From: Luteimonas abyssi
GTDB lineage: Bacteria; Pseudomonadota; Gammaproteobacteria; Xanthomonadales; Xanthomonadaceae
Reading direction: 5' to 3'
NCBI RefSeq assembly: GCF_001482195.1
Contig: NZ_KQ759763.1
Coordinates: forward strand, 2,380,367 to 2,444,366
DNA length: 64,000 nt
A model generated the notes under the pieces. It worked only from the letters and a program-made list of their open reading frames with translations. It did no database searches and was not told where the DNA came from. Shown here one piece after another: positions 18,505 through 30,286 of the stretch (position 1 is the stretch's first letter; every line of letters starts with the position of its first letter). The position numbers were made by a program, and so were the translations under genes.

Positions 18505-18532
18505 TGTGACCCGCGAAACGGCGGAAAGTTCC
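18505..18532 (-). promoter_or_regulatory. Sigma-E-type promoter of rpoE
   Basis: Read leftward: GGAACTT, a 16-nt spacer, then TCACA, about 40 nt before the rpoE ATG. The -35 matches the sigma-E consensus GGAACTT exactly and the -10 resembles TCAAA. This is the expected autoregulatory promoter. Confidence 0.8.
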
Positions 18533-18631
18533 CGCCATGCTGAATGCAACGTGGGGCCGCGGGCACCCGCCACAAGGCCCGGCCGAATGCGCGGTCGCCC
18601 GGTCGGGACCGGCGCCGGTCGCACGGACCAT

Positions 18632-18661
18632 TTGACGCCGGCAAAACAACCTCTGGATCAT
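18632..18661 (+). promoter_or_regulatory. Possible sigma-70 promoter of the beta-oxidation gene
   Basis: TTGACG, an 18-nt spacer and GATCAT precede the ATG at 18697 by about 35 nt. The -35 is five of six to consensus; the -10 is weak. Confidence 0.35.
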
Positions 18662-18696
18662 AAGGGGTTCTCCCGTACCCTATCGGATGGTGCCGC

Positions 18697-20751
18697 ATGG
18701 TTGCAGGTCTCGACGGACTGCGCTTCAGCCACTGGAAAGCCGAGCAACGCGATGACGGCGTGCTGGTGCTGGCCTTCGACCGCGCAGACGAATCGGTCAA
18801 CACGTTCGCGCAGGACGTGCTGATCGAACTCGACACCCTGCTCGAGCGACTGGCGCTGGAGCCGCCCAAGGCGGTGGTGATCCGCTCGGCCAAGGACAAG
18901 GGCTTCGTGGCCGGCGCGGATATCCGCGAGTTCGCGGAGTTCGATGCCAAGGGCACGATCGGCGATTCGATCCGCCGCGGCCAGCAGGTGTTCCAGCGCC
19001 TGGCGGAACTGCCCTGCCCCACGGTCGCGGCCATCCACGGCTTCTGCATGGGGGGCGGCACCGAGATCGCGCTGGCCTGCGACTATCGCGTCGCCAGCGA
19101 CGACGACTCGACCCGCATCGGCCTGCCGGAGGTGAAGCTGGGCATCTACCCGGGCTGGGGCGGCAGCGTGCGCCTGCCCCGGCTGGTCGGCGCACCGGCG
19201 GCGTTCGACATGATGCTCACCGGGCGCGCGCTGTCGGCCAAGGCCGCGCGCAATATCGGTCTGGTCGACAAGGTGGTGCAGCCTCCGTTGCTGATCGACG
19301 CTGCCGCGGCGCTCGCGTTGAAGGGAACCCAGCGTCCGTTCAAGCAGCGCGCGCTGGGCTGGCTCACCAATACGTGGCCCGCGCGGCAGGTGCTGGCGCC
19401 GCAGATGGTCAAGCAGGTCTCGCGCAAGGCGCGCAAGGATCACTACCCGGCCCCGTACGCGTTGATCGAGACCTGGCGCCGCACCGGCGGCGGCATCCAG
19501 CAGCGGCTGGCCGCCGAGCGCACGTCGGTGGTCAAGCTGGCGGGCACGCCGACCGCGCGCAACCTGACCCGGGTGTTCTTCCTGCAGGAGCGCCTCAAGG
19601 GCCTGGGCGGCAAGGACCACGGCATCACCCGCGTCCACGTGGTCGGCGCCGGCGTGATGGGCGGCGACATCGCGGCCTGGTCGGCCTACAAGGGCTTCGA
19701 GGTGACGCTGCAGGACCGCGAACAACCCTTCATCGACAAGGCGCTGGCGCGCGCGCAGGAGCTGTTCCAGAAGAAGGTCAAGGACGATGCCAAGCGTCCC
19801 GCCGTGTCCGCGCGCCTCCGGTCCGATCTGTCGGGTGAAGGGGTGGCATCGGCCGATCTGGTCATCGAGGCGATCGTCGAGAATGCCGAGGCCAAGCGCG
19901 GCCTGTACGCGCAGGTCGAGCCTCGTCTTCAGGGGGACGCGCTGCTGACGTCCAACACCTCGTCGATCCCGCTCGACGAACTCACCCGCGACCTACGCCG
20001 ACCCGCGCAATTCGCAGGCCTGCACTACTTCAATCCGGTCGCCCTGATGCCGCTGGTCGAAATCGTGCGCCACGAGGGCATGGACGAAGCGACCCAGGCG
20101 CGCTTGGCCGCGTTCTGCAAGGCGATCGGCAAGCTGCCGGTGCCGGTGGCCGGCAGTCCCGGTTTCCTGGTGAACCGCCTGCTGTTCCCGTACATGCTGG
20201 AGGCGGCCACCGCCTACTCGGAAGGCATACCGGGCCCGGTGATCGACAAGGCGGCGGTGAAGTTCGGCATGCCGATGGGGCCGATCGAGCTCATCGACAC
20301 GGTCGGCCTGGATGTGGCGTCGGGCGTGGGCCAGGAGCTGGCGCCCTTCCTCGGCTTGAGCATCCCCGCAGCGCTGGCGACGCCTCCCGAGACGGGGCGG
20401 CGCGGCAAGAAGGACGGCCAGGGCCTCTACACCTGGGAAGACGGCAAGCCGAAGAAGCCCGAGGTGCCCAAGGACTACCAGACGCCGGACGATCTGGAGG
20501 ACCGACTGGTCCTGCCGATGGTCAACGAGGCGGTGGCCGCCCTGCACGAGGGCGTGGTGGCTGACGCCGACCTCCTCGATGCCGGCGTGATCTTCGGAAC
20601 CGGCTTCGCCCCGTTCCGCGGTGGCCCGATCCAATACGTCCGCACGACCGGTGTCGACGCCCTGCTCGCGCGTCTGAGCGCCCTGCAGGCGCGCCATGGC
20701 GATCGTTTCGCGGCACGCCCGGGCTGGGACAACCCCGCACTGAGGGGCTGA
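18697..20751 (+). CDS. Fused enoyl-CoA hydratase/3-hydroxyacyl-CoA dehydrogenase (FadJ-like)
   Basis: A 684-residue two-step beta-oxidation enzyme. Residues about 10-200 form the crotonase domain with both catalytic glutamates (CMGGGTEIALACDYRV near 115-130 and GLPEVKLGIYPGWGG near 142). Residues about 310-490 form the NAD-binding dehydrogenase domain (VVGAGVMGGDIAAW) with the catalytic histidine in GLHYFNPVALMPLVEIV. A C-terminal dehydrogenase domain ends near 680. It hydrates enoyl-CoA and oxidises the 3-hydroxyacyl-CoA. No thiolase gene is adjacent, so a partner must lie elsewhere. FadB versus FadJ cannot be settled from context. Confidence 0.9.
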   Translation: MVAGLDGLRFSHWKAEQRDDGVLVLAFDRADESVNTFAQDVLIELDTLLERLALEPPKAVVIRSAKDKGFVAGADIREFAEFDAKGTIGDSIRRGQQVFQRLAELPCPTVAAIHGFCMGGGTEIALACDYRVASDDDSTRIGLPEVKLGIYPGWGGSVRLPRLVGAPAAFDMMLTGRALSAKAARNIGLVDKVVQPPLLIDAAAALALKGTQRPFKQRALGWLTNTWPARQVLAPQMVKQVSRKARKDHYPAPYALIETWRRTGGGIQQRLAAERTSVVKLAGTPTARNLTRVFFLQERLKGLGGKDHGITRVHVVGAGVMGGDIAAWSAYKGFEVTLQDREQPFIDKALARAQELFQKKVKDDAKRPAVSARLRSDLSGEGVASADLVIEAIVENAEAKRGLYAQVEPRLQGDALLTSNTSSIPLDELTRDLRRPAQFAGLHYFNPVALMPLVEIVRHEGMDEATQARLAAFCKAIGKLPVPVAGSPGFLVNRLLFPYMLEAATAYSEGIPGPVIDKAAVKFGMPMGPIELIDTVGLDVASGVGQELAPFLGLSIPAALATPPETGRRGKKDGQGLYTWEDGKPKKPEVPKDYQTPDDLEDRLVLPMVNEAVAALHEGVVADADLLDAGVIFGTGFAPFRGGPIQYVRTTGVDALLARLSALQARHGDRFAARPGWDNPALRG

Positions 20752-20760
20752 TGACCGGCA

Positions 20761-20786
20761 CCCCGTCGCCACCATGGCGGCGGGGC
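20761..20786. terminator. GC-rich hairpin between convergent genes
   Basis: CCCCGTCGCC-ACCAT-GGCGGCGGGG forms a 10-bp stem with one G.U pair. It sits just after the beta-oxidation gene and before the convergent TetR stop. No T tract follows on either strand, so it may only assist termination. Confidence 0.3.
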
Positions 20787-20802
20787 CGACGGCTCACGCG
20801 AT

Positions 20803-21354
20803 CTAGAGCGCGCTCGCACGCGCCTGCAGCGCCTCCAGCAACGCCTTCCGCTCGGCGGGATCGAGATCCAGCAATTCGAAGGCCTCGCCGAAGAACAATC
20901 CATCGAGGACCAACGAGATCAGCAGGGCATCGATGAAGCGTGGGCCGGCTGCGCGCAGTCGGGTCAGGTGTTCGAGCTCGAGCTGTCGTGGCTGCTCGAG
21001 CAGGCTGGGCGTATTCACTGCTGCGGCGATGAACGAGCGTACCGCGTGAGGTTCGTGCAGACGATGGTGCTGCTCGTCCATCTGTGCTTCGAGATACGCG
21101 CACATGTAGCCCGCCGGTGAATCCGGGTGACGCGCACGCGCCGCCTCCAGGCTGCGCCGGTGCTGCTCCATGTGATGCTCGACCATGCCGCCCAACAGCG
21201 CTTCCTTGCTGGGGAAGTGATAGAGCAGACCGCCCTTGCTCACGCCCGCTTCTGCAGCGACCGCGTCGAGGGTGAGATGGGCGGCACCCATGCGCTGCGA
21301 CAGGCTCTCCGCCGCTTCCAGGATCCGCTTTCGGGTATCGGAACGGCCGCTCAT
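20803..21354 (-). CDS. TetR-family transcriptional regulator
   Basis: A 183-residue regulator with an N-terminal TetR DNA-binding domain (RKRILEAAESLSQRMG helix, then the HTH VAAEAGVSKGGLLYHFPSKE near 35-54) and an all-helical ligand-binding part with no recognisable ligand. The ATG at 21354 is preferred over one 18 bp upstream because it gives the usual short lead before the first helix. It diverges from the small gene at 21439, with a palindrome at 21396-21419 between them. It is convergent with the beta-oxidation gene, so control of that gene is possible but not shown. Confidence 0.9.
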   Translation of the reverse strand: MSGRSDTRKRILEAAESLSQRMGAAHLTLDAVAAEAGVSKGGLLYHFPSKEALLGGMVEHHMEQHRRSLEAARARHPDSPAGYMCAYLEAQMDEQHHRLHEPHAVRSFIAAAVNTPSLLEQPRQLELEHLTRLRAAGPRFIDALLISLVLDGLFFGEAFELLDLDPAERKALLEALQARASAL

Positions 21355-21395
21355 CCGCCCTTCCCGGCACATTCAAACATCATTCAGCTCCAAAA

Positions 21396-21419
21396 ACTGT
21401 ACCATCCAGACGGTAAAGT
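21396..21419. promoter_or_regulatory. Candidate TetR operator (24-bp inverted repeat)
   Basis: ACTGTACC, 8 bp, then GGTAAAGT: half-sites match at seven of eight positions. It lies in the 84-bp gap between the divergent TetR gene and the GTG-started small gene, where a local operator would be expected. Confidence 0.5.
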
Positions 21420-21438
21420 CAGCCGGAAGGATACCACT

Positions 21439-21702
21439 GTGCTCATCGACCTCCCCACGACGACGTTCCAGTCCGTCTACCGCGCACCACAAACGGATGC
21501 GATCCAGACGCTGGCCTGGATCGAGGAATTCTCGAACCTCGCACGCCATGCGATCGAGGAGGAGGACGACGAGGAACTGCGCCGGCAGTACGAAGACGAA
21601 CTGCTCCGTCGCGCCAAATGGCTGCGCGCCGCCGGCTTGTTCGACATCATGCACATCCGTCACCCGGCCCTCCGGGCGATGGTGGACGACGCCATCGGCT
21701 GA
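21439..21702 (+). CDS. Small acidic helical protein of unknown function
   Basis: An 87-residue soluble protein that I do not recognise. It has a helical middle (TLAWIEEFSNLARHAIEEED, about 25-44) with a run of acidic residues and a charged helix after it (EELRRQYEDELLRRAKWLRA). There is no signal peptide, membrane segment or cysteine. It starts at a GTG at 21439 with a well-placed GGAAGGA ribosome-binding site; no ATG fits. It is divergent from the TetR gene across a candidate operator, so it is the most likely local target of that regulator. Confidence 0.6.
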   Translation: MLIDLPTTTFQSVYRAPQTDAIQTLAWIEEFSNLARHAIEEEDDEELRRQYEDELLRRAKWLRAAGLFDIMHIRHPALRAMVDDAIG

Positions 21703-21735
21703 GCCACGCACCGGTCGAGGCCGGCCTGTCAGGCG

Positions 21736-22095
21736 TCACATGGTGTGGGTGGACTTTTCCGCGTTCAGCGTGCCCGCGAGCAAGGTCTCGATCTTCCCTT
21801 TCACGTTCTCGCCCTCGTGGGTGTCCGCGAACTGCACCCCGATGCCGGCCATCCGGTTGCCCTGCGCGCCCGGCGGCGTCACCCAGATCACCTTCCCGGC
21901 CACGGGCAGGCGCTCGCTGGACTCCGGCAGGATCAGGAGCAGGAACACCTCGTCGCCGATGAAGTAACGCTTGGGCGTCGGCACGAAGATGCCGCCGTAC
22001 TTCAAATAGGGCATGTAGGCGCTGTAGAGCTGCGCCTTGTCCTTGACCGCCAGCGACAGGATGCCCTGCCGCGCGCCACTGCCGGTTGCCGCCAT
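21736..22095 (-). CDS. pilZ: Type IV pilus assembly protein PilZ
   Basis: A 119-residue PilZ-domain protein next to holB, the same place as pilZ in Pseudomonas and Xanthomonas. It lacks the RxxxR and D/NxSxxG c-di-GMP motifs (NRMAGIGVQF lies at the second position), as in the PilZ orthologues that act with FimX and PilB in pilus extension rather than binding c-di-GMP. It starts 4 bp after the holB stop and probably shares the tmk-holB transcript. Its end faces the small gene at 21439-21702 with 33 bp between them. Confidence 0.9.
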   Translation of the reverse strand: MAATGSGARQGILSLAVKDKAQLYSAYMPYLKYGGIFVPTPKRYFIGDEVFLLLILPESSERLPVAGKVIWVTPPGAQGNRMAGIGVQFADTHEGENVKGKIETLLAGTLNAEKSTHTM

Positions 22096-22099
22096 CGCG

Positions 22100-24779
<2,680 letters not shown>

Positions 24780-24813
24780 TACAGGCCCCCGCGGGGAATG
24801 CAGAAGGACACGA

Positions 24814-26259
24814 TCATCCGCGCAAGGATACCTGCGCGCCGCCTGCGCCGCCCTCACCCGGGTCGTCCGCGCCCGAGGCCTTCGCGTCGCGCACGCCGTC
24901 CGATGCATCCGCATCCGCCGCCAGCGCGCGCAGCATGCCGCGCGCCTTGGTCCGGGTCTCGTCGAGCTCGCGCTCCGGATCGGAGTCGGCGACGATGCCG
25001 GCACCGGTGCGGAAGCGTACGCGGTCGCCCGCCACCTCGGCGCTGCGGATCAGGATGTTGAGATCCAGGTCGCCATCGCGGTTGAGCCAACCCATGGCAC
25101 CGGTGTACGCACCGCGCCCGCCCCCCTCGAGTTCGGCGACGATCTGCATGCAGCGCACTTTCGGGCAACCGGTGATCGTCCCGCCCGGATGCACCGCGGC
25201 GATCACCTCGCCCGGCGTGGTGCCGGCGCGCAGCCGCCCGCGCACGTTGCTGACGATGTGGTGGACCTGCGCGTAGCTTTCCACCGTCATCAGTTCGTCG
25301 ACCTCGACCGTCCCCGGCTGGCTGATCCGCCCCAGATCGTTGCGCTCCAGGTCCACCAGCATCACGTGTTCGGCGCGCTCCTTGGGATGGCCGATCAGCT
25401 CGCGCACCCGTGCCGCATCGTCGTCGCCGGGCAGGCGCGGCCGGGTACCGGCGATCGGCCGGGTCTCGACCTGCTCGCCGCGCACCGACACCAGCCGCTC
25501 GGGCGACGCGCTGACCACCGCGGCCTCGTCGGCGGCGAACAGCCCCGCGAACGGCGCAGGACTGATGTCGCGCAGCCGCGCATACAGCCGAGCCGGATCG
25601 AGCGGCGCATCGAAACGCGCCTCCCAGCCGCGCGAAAGATTCACCTGGAATACGTCGCCGGCCGCGAGGTAGTCGAGGATCCGACGCACACCGTCGGTGA
25701 AGCGGGCATCGGGCGCTTCATCCAGTGCGGCCGGACCGCGCCATGCGGGCCACACCGCAGGCGCAGGGGCCTGGAGATCGGTTTCGAGCCGATCGAGCAG
25801 CGCCGCCTCGCCCTGCTCCGCCACCGCCACGCACTCCCCGGTGGCGGGGTCGCGCAGGATCCCCGCCGGGCAGCGCAGCGCCAGCGCAACCGGCAGCGCG
25901 CCGGCTGCGGCTGGAAGCCGCAGGACCGGTTCGATCTCGGCACCGAGTTCGTATGCCAGCAACAGCGCCCAGCCGCCACGAAACGGCCAGCGCGGTTCCT
26001 CTCGAGGAAGGCGAAGCGCCTGCCACCACGCGTCGAGCGCCTGCAGGAAACCGCCGGCGCGCAACGTGCCGTGGGCATCGCGCACATCGCCGTCGCCGGC
26101 CAGCGTCAATCGCTCGCCATTGCTCATCAACAGCATGTCCCAGCGCGCCTGCCCGGTGCCGTGCGCGACCGATTCGAGCAGCACGGGATAACGTGCGGGA
26201 TCGCGCCGATGCAGGGCGAGCAGATCGGTGTCGGGCGCGAGCGGGCGGGTGATCAGCAC
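24814..26259 (-). CDS. pabB: Aminodeoxychorismate synthase component I
   Basis: A 481-residue chorismate-binding enzyme that aminates chorismate to 4-amino-4-deoxychorismate for folate synthesis. The chorismate-binding domain (about 195-455) contains GDVFQVNLSRGWEARF, SASPERLVSV, the PIAGTRPR motif, DLERNDLGRIS and PGGTITGCPKV. PIAGTRP rather than PLAGTRP and the GCPK motif occur in PabB and related enzymes; an anthranilate or isochorismate synthase is less likely from context. It has a disordered Asp/Gly-rich tail. It takes the place of pabC seen at this spot in E. coli. Confidence 0.85.
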   Translation of the reverse strand: MLITRPLAPDTDLLALHRRDPARYPVLLESVAHGTGQARWDMLLMSNGERLTLAGDGDVRDAHGTLRAGGFLQALDAWWQALRLPREEPRWPFRGGWALLLAYELGAEIEPVLRLPAAAGALPVALALRCPAGILRDPATGECVAVAEQGEAALLDRLETDLQAPAPAVWPAWRGPAALDEAPDARFTDGVRRILDYLAAGDVFQVNLSRGWEARFDAPLDPARLYARLRDISPAPFAGLFAADEAAVVSASPERLVSVRGEQVETRPIAGTRPRLPGDDDAARVRELIGHPKERAEHVMLVDLERNDLGRISQPGTVEVDELMTVESYAQVHHIVSNVRGRLRAGTTPGEVIAAVHPGGTITGCPKVRCMQIVAELEGGGRGAYTGAMGWLNRDGDLDLNILIRSAEVAGDRVRFRTGAGIVADSDPERELDETRTKARGMLRALAADADASDGVRDAKASGADDPGEGGAGGAQVSLRG

Positions 26260-26442
26260 GGGGACCAGGGCGGGCGGCGCGACGGGAGGGCGATTCTAAG
26301 GGAGCCGCCGCCCGGGCGCGATGCGGTGGGCTCGCATGGCCCGGCGTGCCGGCCATGCTCGACGCCATCGCCGCCGCCATCGCGCCGGGCCGATCGAGGT
26401 CGCCCTGGCCCGGACCATGCGTCGCCCTGGCGAGAAATGATC

Positions 26443-26474
26443 AAAAAAGGACGCCAGCAGTCCGCTGGCGTCCC
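26443..26474 (-). terminator. Intrinsic terminator of the fab operon
   Basis: Read leftward, GGACGCCAGC-GGACT-GCTGGCGTCC is followed by TTTTTTG, 38 bp after the fabF stop. It separates the fab cluster from pabB. Confidence 0.9.
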
Positions 26475-26511
26475 TTCTCCAGTCCCGCAATCGCCGATGC
26501 AGCGTCGCCGG

Positions 26512-27750
26512 TCAGACCTTCGCGAACACCAGGGTGCCGTTGGTCCCGCCGAAGCCGAACGAGTTCGACAGCGCCACGTCCACCTGCACCTCGCGCGCGG
26601 TGTGCGGCACGTAATCCAGATCGCAACCCTCGGACGGATTGTCGAGGTTGATCGTCGGCGGCAGCACGCCGGTGTGCACGGCCATCGCCGAGTACACCGC
26701 CTCGATGCCGCCGGCCGCGCCCAGCAGATGCCCGGTCATCGACTTGGTCGAACTCACCGCGATCTCCGCCGCACGCGCGCCCAGCACGCTCTTGACCGCC
26801 ATCGTCTCGGCCAGGTCGCCGGCCGGGGTCGAGGTACCGTGCGCGTTGATGTAGCCGATCCGCGCCAGGTCGATGCCCGCGTCCGCGATGGCGGCCCGCA
26901 TGCAGCGCGCCGCACCCTCGCCGCTCTCGCTCGGCGCGGTCATGTGGAACGCGTCGCCGCTCATGCCGAAGCCGACCACCTCGGCGTAGATCCGCGCACC
27001 ACGCGCCTTCGCGCGCTCGTATTCCTCCAGCACCAGGATGCCGGCGCCGTCGCCCATGACGAAGCCGTCGCGGCCGGCGTCCCACGGACGCGAGGCCTGC
27101 TCGGGCGCGTCGTTGCGGGTCGACAGCGCCTTCATCGCCGAGAACCCGCCGAGCGAGGTCGGCGTGGTCGCGTACTCGGCGCCACCGGCGATCATCGCGT
27201 CGGCATCGCCGTACTGGATCATCCGCATCGCCAGGCCGATGTTGTGGGTGGCCGTGGTGCACGCGGTGACCGCGGCGATGTTCGGCCCCTTGGCGCCGGT
27301 CATGATCGAGACCTGGCCGGCGATCATGTTGATGATCGTGCTGGGCACATAGAACGGCGACACCTTGCGCGGGCCGCCCTCGTGATACTTGATCGTGGTG
27401 TCCTCGATGCCCTTCAGGCCACCGATGCCGGCGCCGATGGCCACACCGATGCGCTCGGGATCGGATCCGGCCACGTCCAGGCCGGCATCCTCGATCGCCA
27501 TCATCGACGCGGCGACCCCGTAGTGGACGAAGGTGTCCATCTTCTTGATGTCCTTCGGCGCGATCCAGCGGCTGGCGTCGAAGTCCTTCACCTCGCCGGC
27601 GATCCGGGTCGGAAAGGCGGAGACGTCGAAGTGGGTGATCGGCCCGATGCCCGAACGGCCGGCGGTGATCGCCTCCCAGTTCGAGGCGAGATCGTTGCCG
27701 ACCGGGGACAGGATGCCCATCCCGGTGATGACCACGCGTCGCTTGGACAT
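26512..27750 (-). CDS. fabF: Beta-ketoacyl-ACP synthase II
   Basis: A 412-residue condensing enzyme that elongates acyl-ACP with malonyl-ACP. The Cys-His-His triad is visible: nucleophile in [11 protein letters not shown] (near 164), [11 protein letters not shown] (near 303) and [10 protein letters not shown] (near 340), plus the closing loop NSFGFGGTN near 400. FabF controls the temperature-dependent palmitoleate to vaccenate step. It is downstream of acpP with a 130-bp gap and ends at the terminator 26443-26474. Confidence 0.97.
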   Translation of the reverse strand: MSKRRVVITGMGILSPVGNDLASNWEAITAGRSGIGPITHFDVSAFPTRIAGEVKDFDASRWIAPKDIKKMDTFVHYGVAASMMAIEDAGLDVAGSDPERIGVAIGAGIGGLKGIEDTTIKYHEGGPRKVSPFYVPSTIINMIAGQVSIMTGAKGPNIAAVTACTTATHNIGLAMRMIQYGDADAMIAGGAEYATTPTSLGGFSAMKALSTRNDAPEQASRPWDAGRDGFVMGDGAGILVLEEYERAKARGARIYAEVVGFGMSGDAFHMTAPSESGEGAARCMRAAIADAGIDLARIGYINAHGTSTPAGDLAETMAVKSVLGARAAEIAVSSTKSMTGHLLGAAGGIEAVYSAMAVHTGVLPPTINLDNPSEGCDLDYVPHTAREVQVDVALSNSFGFGGTNGTLVFAKV

Positions 27751-27880
27751 GAAGTACTCCTCAATCGTCTGTCATGGGCGTACGGCAGCGTACGCACGCC
27801 TGAAACGCACGAGGCCGCATCAGCGGCCCCGGGCATCGTCACGGTTCCGGCCGGGCACTCACGGCCCCGGCCGCGGCAGG

Positions 27881-28120
27881 TCAGCTCTTGACGTGCGCCT
27901 TGACGTAGTCGATCGCCTGCTGGACCGAGGTGATCTTCTCCGCCTCTTCGTCCGGGATCTCGCACTCGAACTCTTCTTCCAGCGCCATCACCAGCTCGAC
28001 GGTGTCGAGCGAGTCCGCGCCCAGGTCGTCGACGAACGACGCACTCGGATTGACTTCCTCTTCCTTCACGCCGAGTTGCTCGACGACGATCTTCTTGACG
28101 CGCTCTTCGATGGTGCTCAT
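27881..28120 (-). CDS. acpP: Acyl carrier protein
   Basis: A 79-residue, strongly acidic four-helix protein that carries acyl intermediates on a phosphopantetheine attached to the serine of [15 protein letters not shown] (Ser37). Nearly all conserved ACP residues are present. It lies between fabG and fabF, the usual order. Its A+T-richer, lysine- and glutamate-heavy codons stand out from the neighbours, as is common for this highly expressed gene. Confidence 0.98.
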   Translation of the reverse strand: MSTIEERVKKIVVEQLGVKEEEVNPSASFVDDLGADSLDTVELVMALEEEFECEIPDEEAEKITSVQQAIDYVKAHVKS

Positions 28121-28251
28121 AGGGGTGTGCTCCGCTGGGGGCCTCTGATCGGCCGATAGTGTAAGGGAAAGGCTGCCGGGCGGCGACGCGCGCCGGCAAC
28201 CGTTCGGGTCGGGGGCTCACGCCCCCCGATTCTGGCGACGGCGCGCCCGGG

Positions 28252-28995
28252 TCACGGCATGTACATGCCGCCGTTGACGTGCAGGGTCTCGCCGGTGATG
28301 TAGGCCGCGTGCGGGCCGGCCAGGAATGCCACCGCATTGGCGATGTCGGCCGGCTCGCCGAGGCGGCCCAGTGCGATCTGGCCGATCAGCCCGGTCTTGG
28401 CCTCCTCGGGGAGGGCCCGGGTCATGTCGGTGTCGATGAAGCCGGGCGCCACGACGTTCACCGTGATCCCCCGCGAACCGATCTCCTTGGCCAGCGACTT
28501 GCTGAAACCGATGATGCCCGCCTTGGCCGCGGCGTAGTTGGCCTGGCCGGCATTGCCGGTCACGCCGATCACCGAGGCGATGTTGACGATGCGGCCCTTG
28601 CGCGCCTTCATCATCCCGCGCATCACCGCCTTGGACATCCGGTAGACGCTGGAGAGATTGGTATCGAGGATGGCCTGCCAGTCCTCGTCCTTCATCCGCA
28701 TCAGCAGATTGTCCCGGGTGATGCCGGCGTTGTTGACCAGGATCGACGGCGTGCCGAACGCCTTCGCGACCTCATCGACCAGCGCCTCGACCGAAGCCGG
28801 ATCGCTCACGTCGAGCACGCGACCGTGACCGCCGGCCGCCTCGAGACGGGCGCCGATGGCCTGCGCGCCCGCTTCACTGGTGGCGGTGCCGATCACGGTC
28901 GCGCCCTGCGCGGCCAGCGTGTCGGCGATGGCCGCGCCGATACCGCGGCTGGCGCCGGTGACGAGTGCGATCTCGCCGGAAAGGGGTTGGGTCAT
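28252..28995 (-). CDS. fabG: 3-oxoacyl-ACP reductase
   Basis: A 247-residue short-chain dehydrogenase that reduces 3-oxoacyl-ACP with NADPH. It has the cofactor motif TGASRGIGAAIAD (about 13-25), the NNAG motif (near 88), the catalytic serine in NIASVIGVTGNAGQ and the YAAAK pair (near 152-156), and the C-terminal HVNGGMYMP. It sits between fabD and acpP with about 130-bp gaps on each side. Confidence 0.97.
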   Translation of the reverse strand: MTQPLSGEIALVTGASRGIGAAIADTLAAQGATVIGTATSEAGAQAIGARLEAAGGHGRVLDVSDPASVEALVDEVAKAFGTPSILVNNAGITRDNLLMRMKDEDWQAILDTNLSSVYRMSKAVMRGMMKARKGRIVNIASVIGVTGNAGQANYAAAKAGIIGFSKSLAKEIGSRGITVNVVAPGFIDTDMTRALPEEAKTGLIGQIALGRLGEPADIANAVAFLAGPHAAYITGETLHVNGGMYMP

Positions 28996-29129
28996 GGTCT
29001 GCTCCAGACGGGGTTGGTGCCTGCCGCGGATGTTCGCGGACGGACACGGAGGGGGCCCACGCGGGCCGGCGACGACGCCGTCTTATCCCTGCGGTGTCGC
29101 GCCCGGGGGCCGTTTCAGAACCGGGCCCG

Positions 29130-30086
29130 TCATCGGGCGCGCCATTCGGCCAGGGCTGCGTCGAAGTCGTCGGGCGTGCCCAGCGCGCGGGCCTCGAAGC
29201 CTTTGTCGATCCGTTTCGCCAGACCGGCCAGGACCTTGCCCGGTCCGCATTCGGCGAAACGGACCGCGCCGCGCGCGCCCAGCGCGCGCATGCAATCGGT
29301 CCAGCGCACGGGCTGGTAAAGCTGCTTCACCAGCGCATCCCGGATCGCCTCGACGCCGTCATGGACGGCACCGTCGACGTTCTGTACCACCGGCAGCGAC
29401 GGCGTGCGCCAGTCGAGATCGGCCATCGCCTCGCCGAGCCGACCGGCCGCATCGCGCATCAGCGGCGTGTGCGACGGCACGCTGACAGCCAGCTTGACCG
29501 CCTTGCGCACCCCCTGCTCGGACAGCGCGCCGAGCGCACGATCGACCGCTTCGGCATGCCCGCCGATCACGATCTGGCCGGGCGAGTTGTAGTTCGCGGG
29601 CACCACGACCAGACCATCGGACACGTCCGTGCAGACCTGCTCGACCAGCGCGTCCTCGGCACCGAGCACCGCCGCCATCGCGCCGGTCCCGGCCGGCACC
29701 GCGGCCTGCATCAACTGGCCGCGCAAGCGCACCAGCCGTGCGGCATCGGCCAGAGACAATGCATCGGCAGCCACCAGGGCGCTGTACTCGCCCAGGCTGT
29801 GCCCGGCCAGGGACGCCGGCTGTGCGCCACCTTCGGCACGCCAGAGACGCCACAGCGCCACACTGGCGGCCAGCAACGCGGGCTGGGTGAATTCGGTGGT
29901 GTTGAGACGCGCTTCCGGACCCGACTGGGCCAGCGACCAGAGGTCCACATCGGCACCCTCGGACGCTTCCGCGAAATCGTTGCGGATCGACGGATGACGC
30001 TCGGCGAGCGCACCGAGCATGCCCAGCGACTGCGAGCCCTGGCCAGGGAAAACGAAAGCGAGCTGGGGGTCGGTCACGCAGGACAT
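29130..30086 (-). CDS. fabD: Malonyl-CoA:ACP transacylase
   Basis: A 318-residue enzyme that loads malonyl groups onto ACP. It has the FPGQGSQ start (near 13), the nucleophile elbow GHSLGEYSALVAA (Ser near 96), the QVVIGG-like segment (PGQIVIGGHAEAV near 165) and the catalytic histidine in SVPSHTPLM (near 206). It is part of the leftward fab cluster, 200 bp after the kinase-like gene. Confidence 0.96.
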   Translation of the reverse strand: MSCVTDPQLAFVFPGQGSQSLGMLGALAERHPSIRNDFAEASEGADVDLWSLAQSGPEARLNTTEFTQPALLAASVALWRLWRAEGGAQPASLAGHSLGEYSALVAADALSLADAARLVRLRGQLMQAAVPAGTGAMAAVLGAEDALVEQVCTDVSDGLVVVPANYNSPGQIVIGGHAEAVDRALGALSEQGVRKAVKLAVSVPSHTPLMRDAAGRLGEAMADLDWRTPSLPVVQNVDGAVHDGVEAIRDALVKQLYQPVRWTDCMRALGARGAVRFAECGPGKVLAGLAKRIDKGFEARALGTPDDFDAALAEWRAR

Positions 30087-30286
30087 CCGGCTTCAGAAAG
30101 CGAAGCGCGAAATGATACGGGCATGGACGCCACCCTGTCTGTACGAGGGCGTATGTCTACCTGTTCGCCGATGTTGGCGCCCATCACGCGTTGTCGCCGA
30201 TCCAGCGCCCGTTTCCGGCCGGCCGCCGCCGCTCGAACCCGGAGCCGGCTGCGTCTCGAGCCATTCCGGCCCGCCCGACCGCCTGC

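Noticed and set aside
25189..27891. A 900-codon rightward open frame opposite pabB and fabF
   Set aside because: It crosses two well-supported leftward genes and the fab terminator between them, so it is an artefact of base composition.
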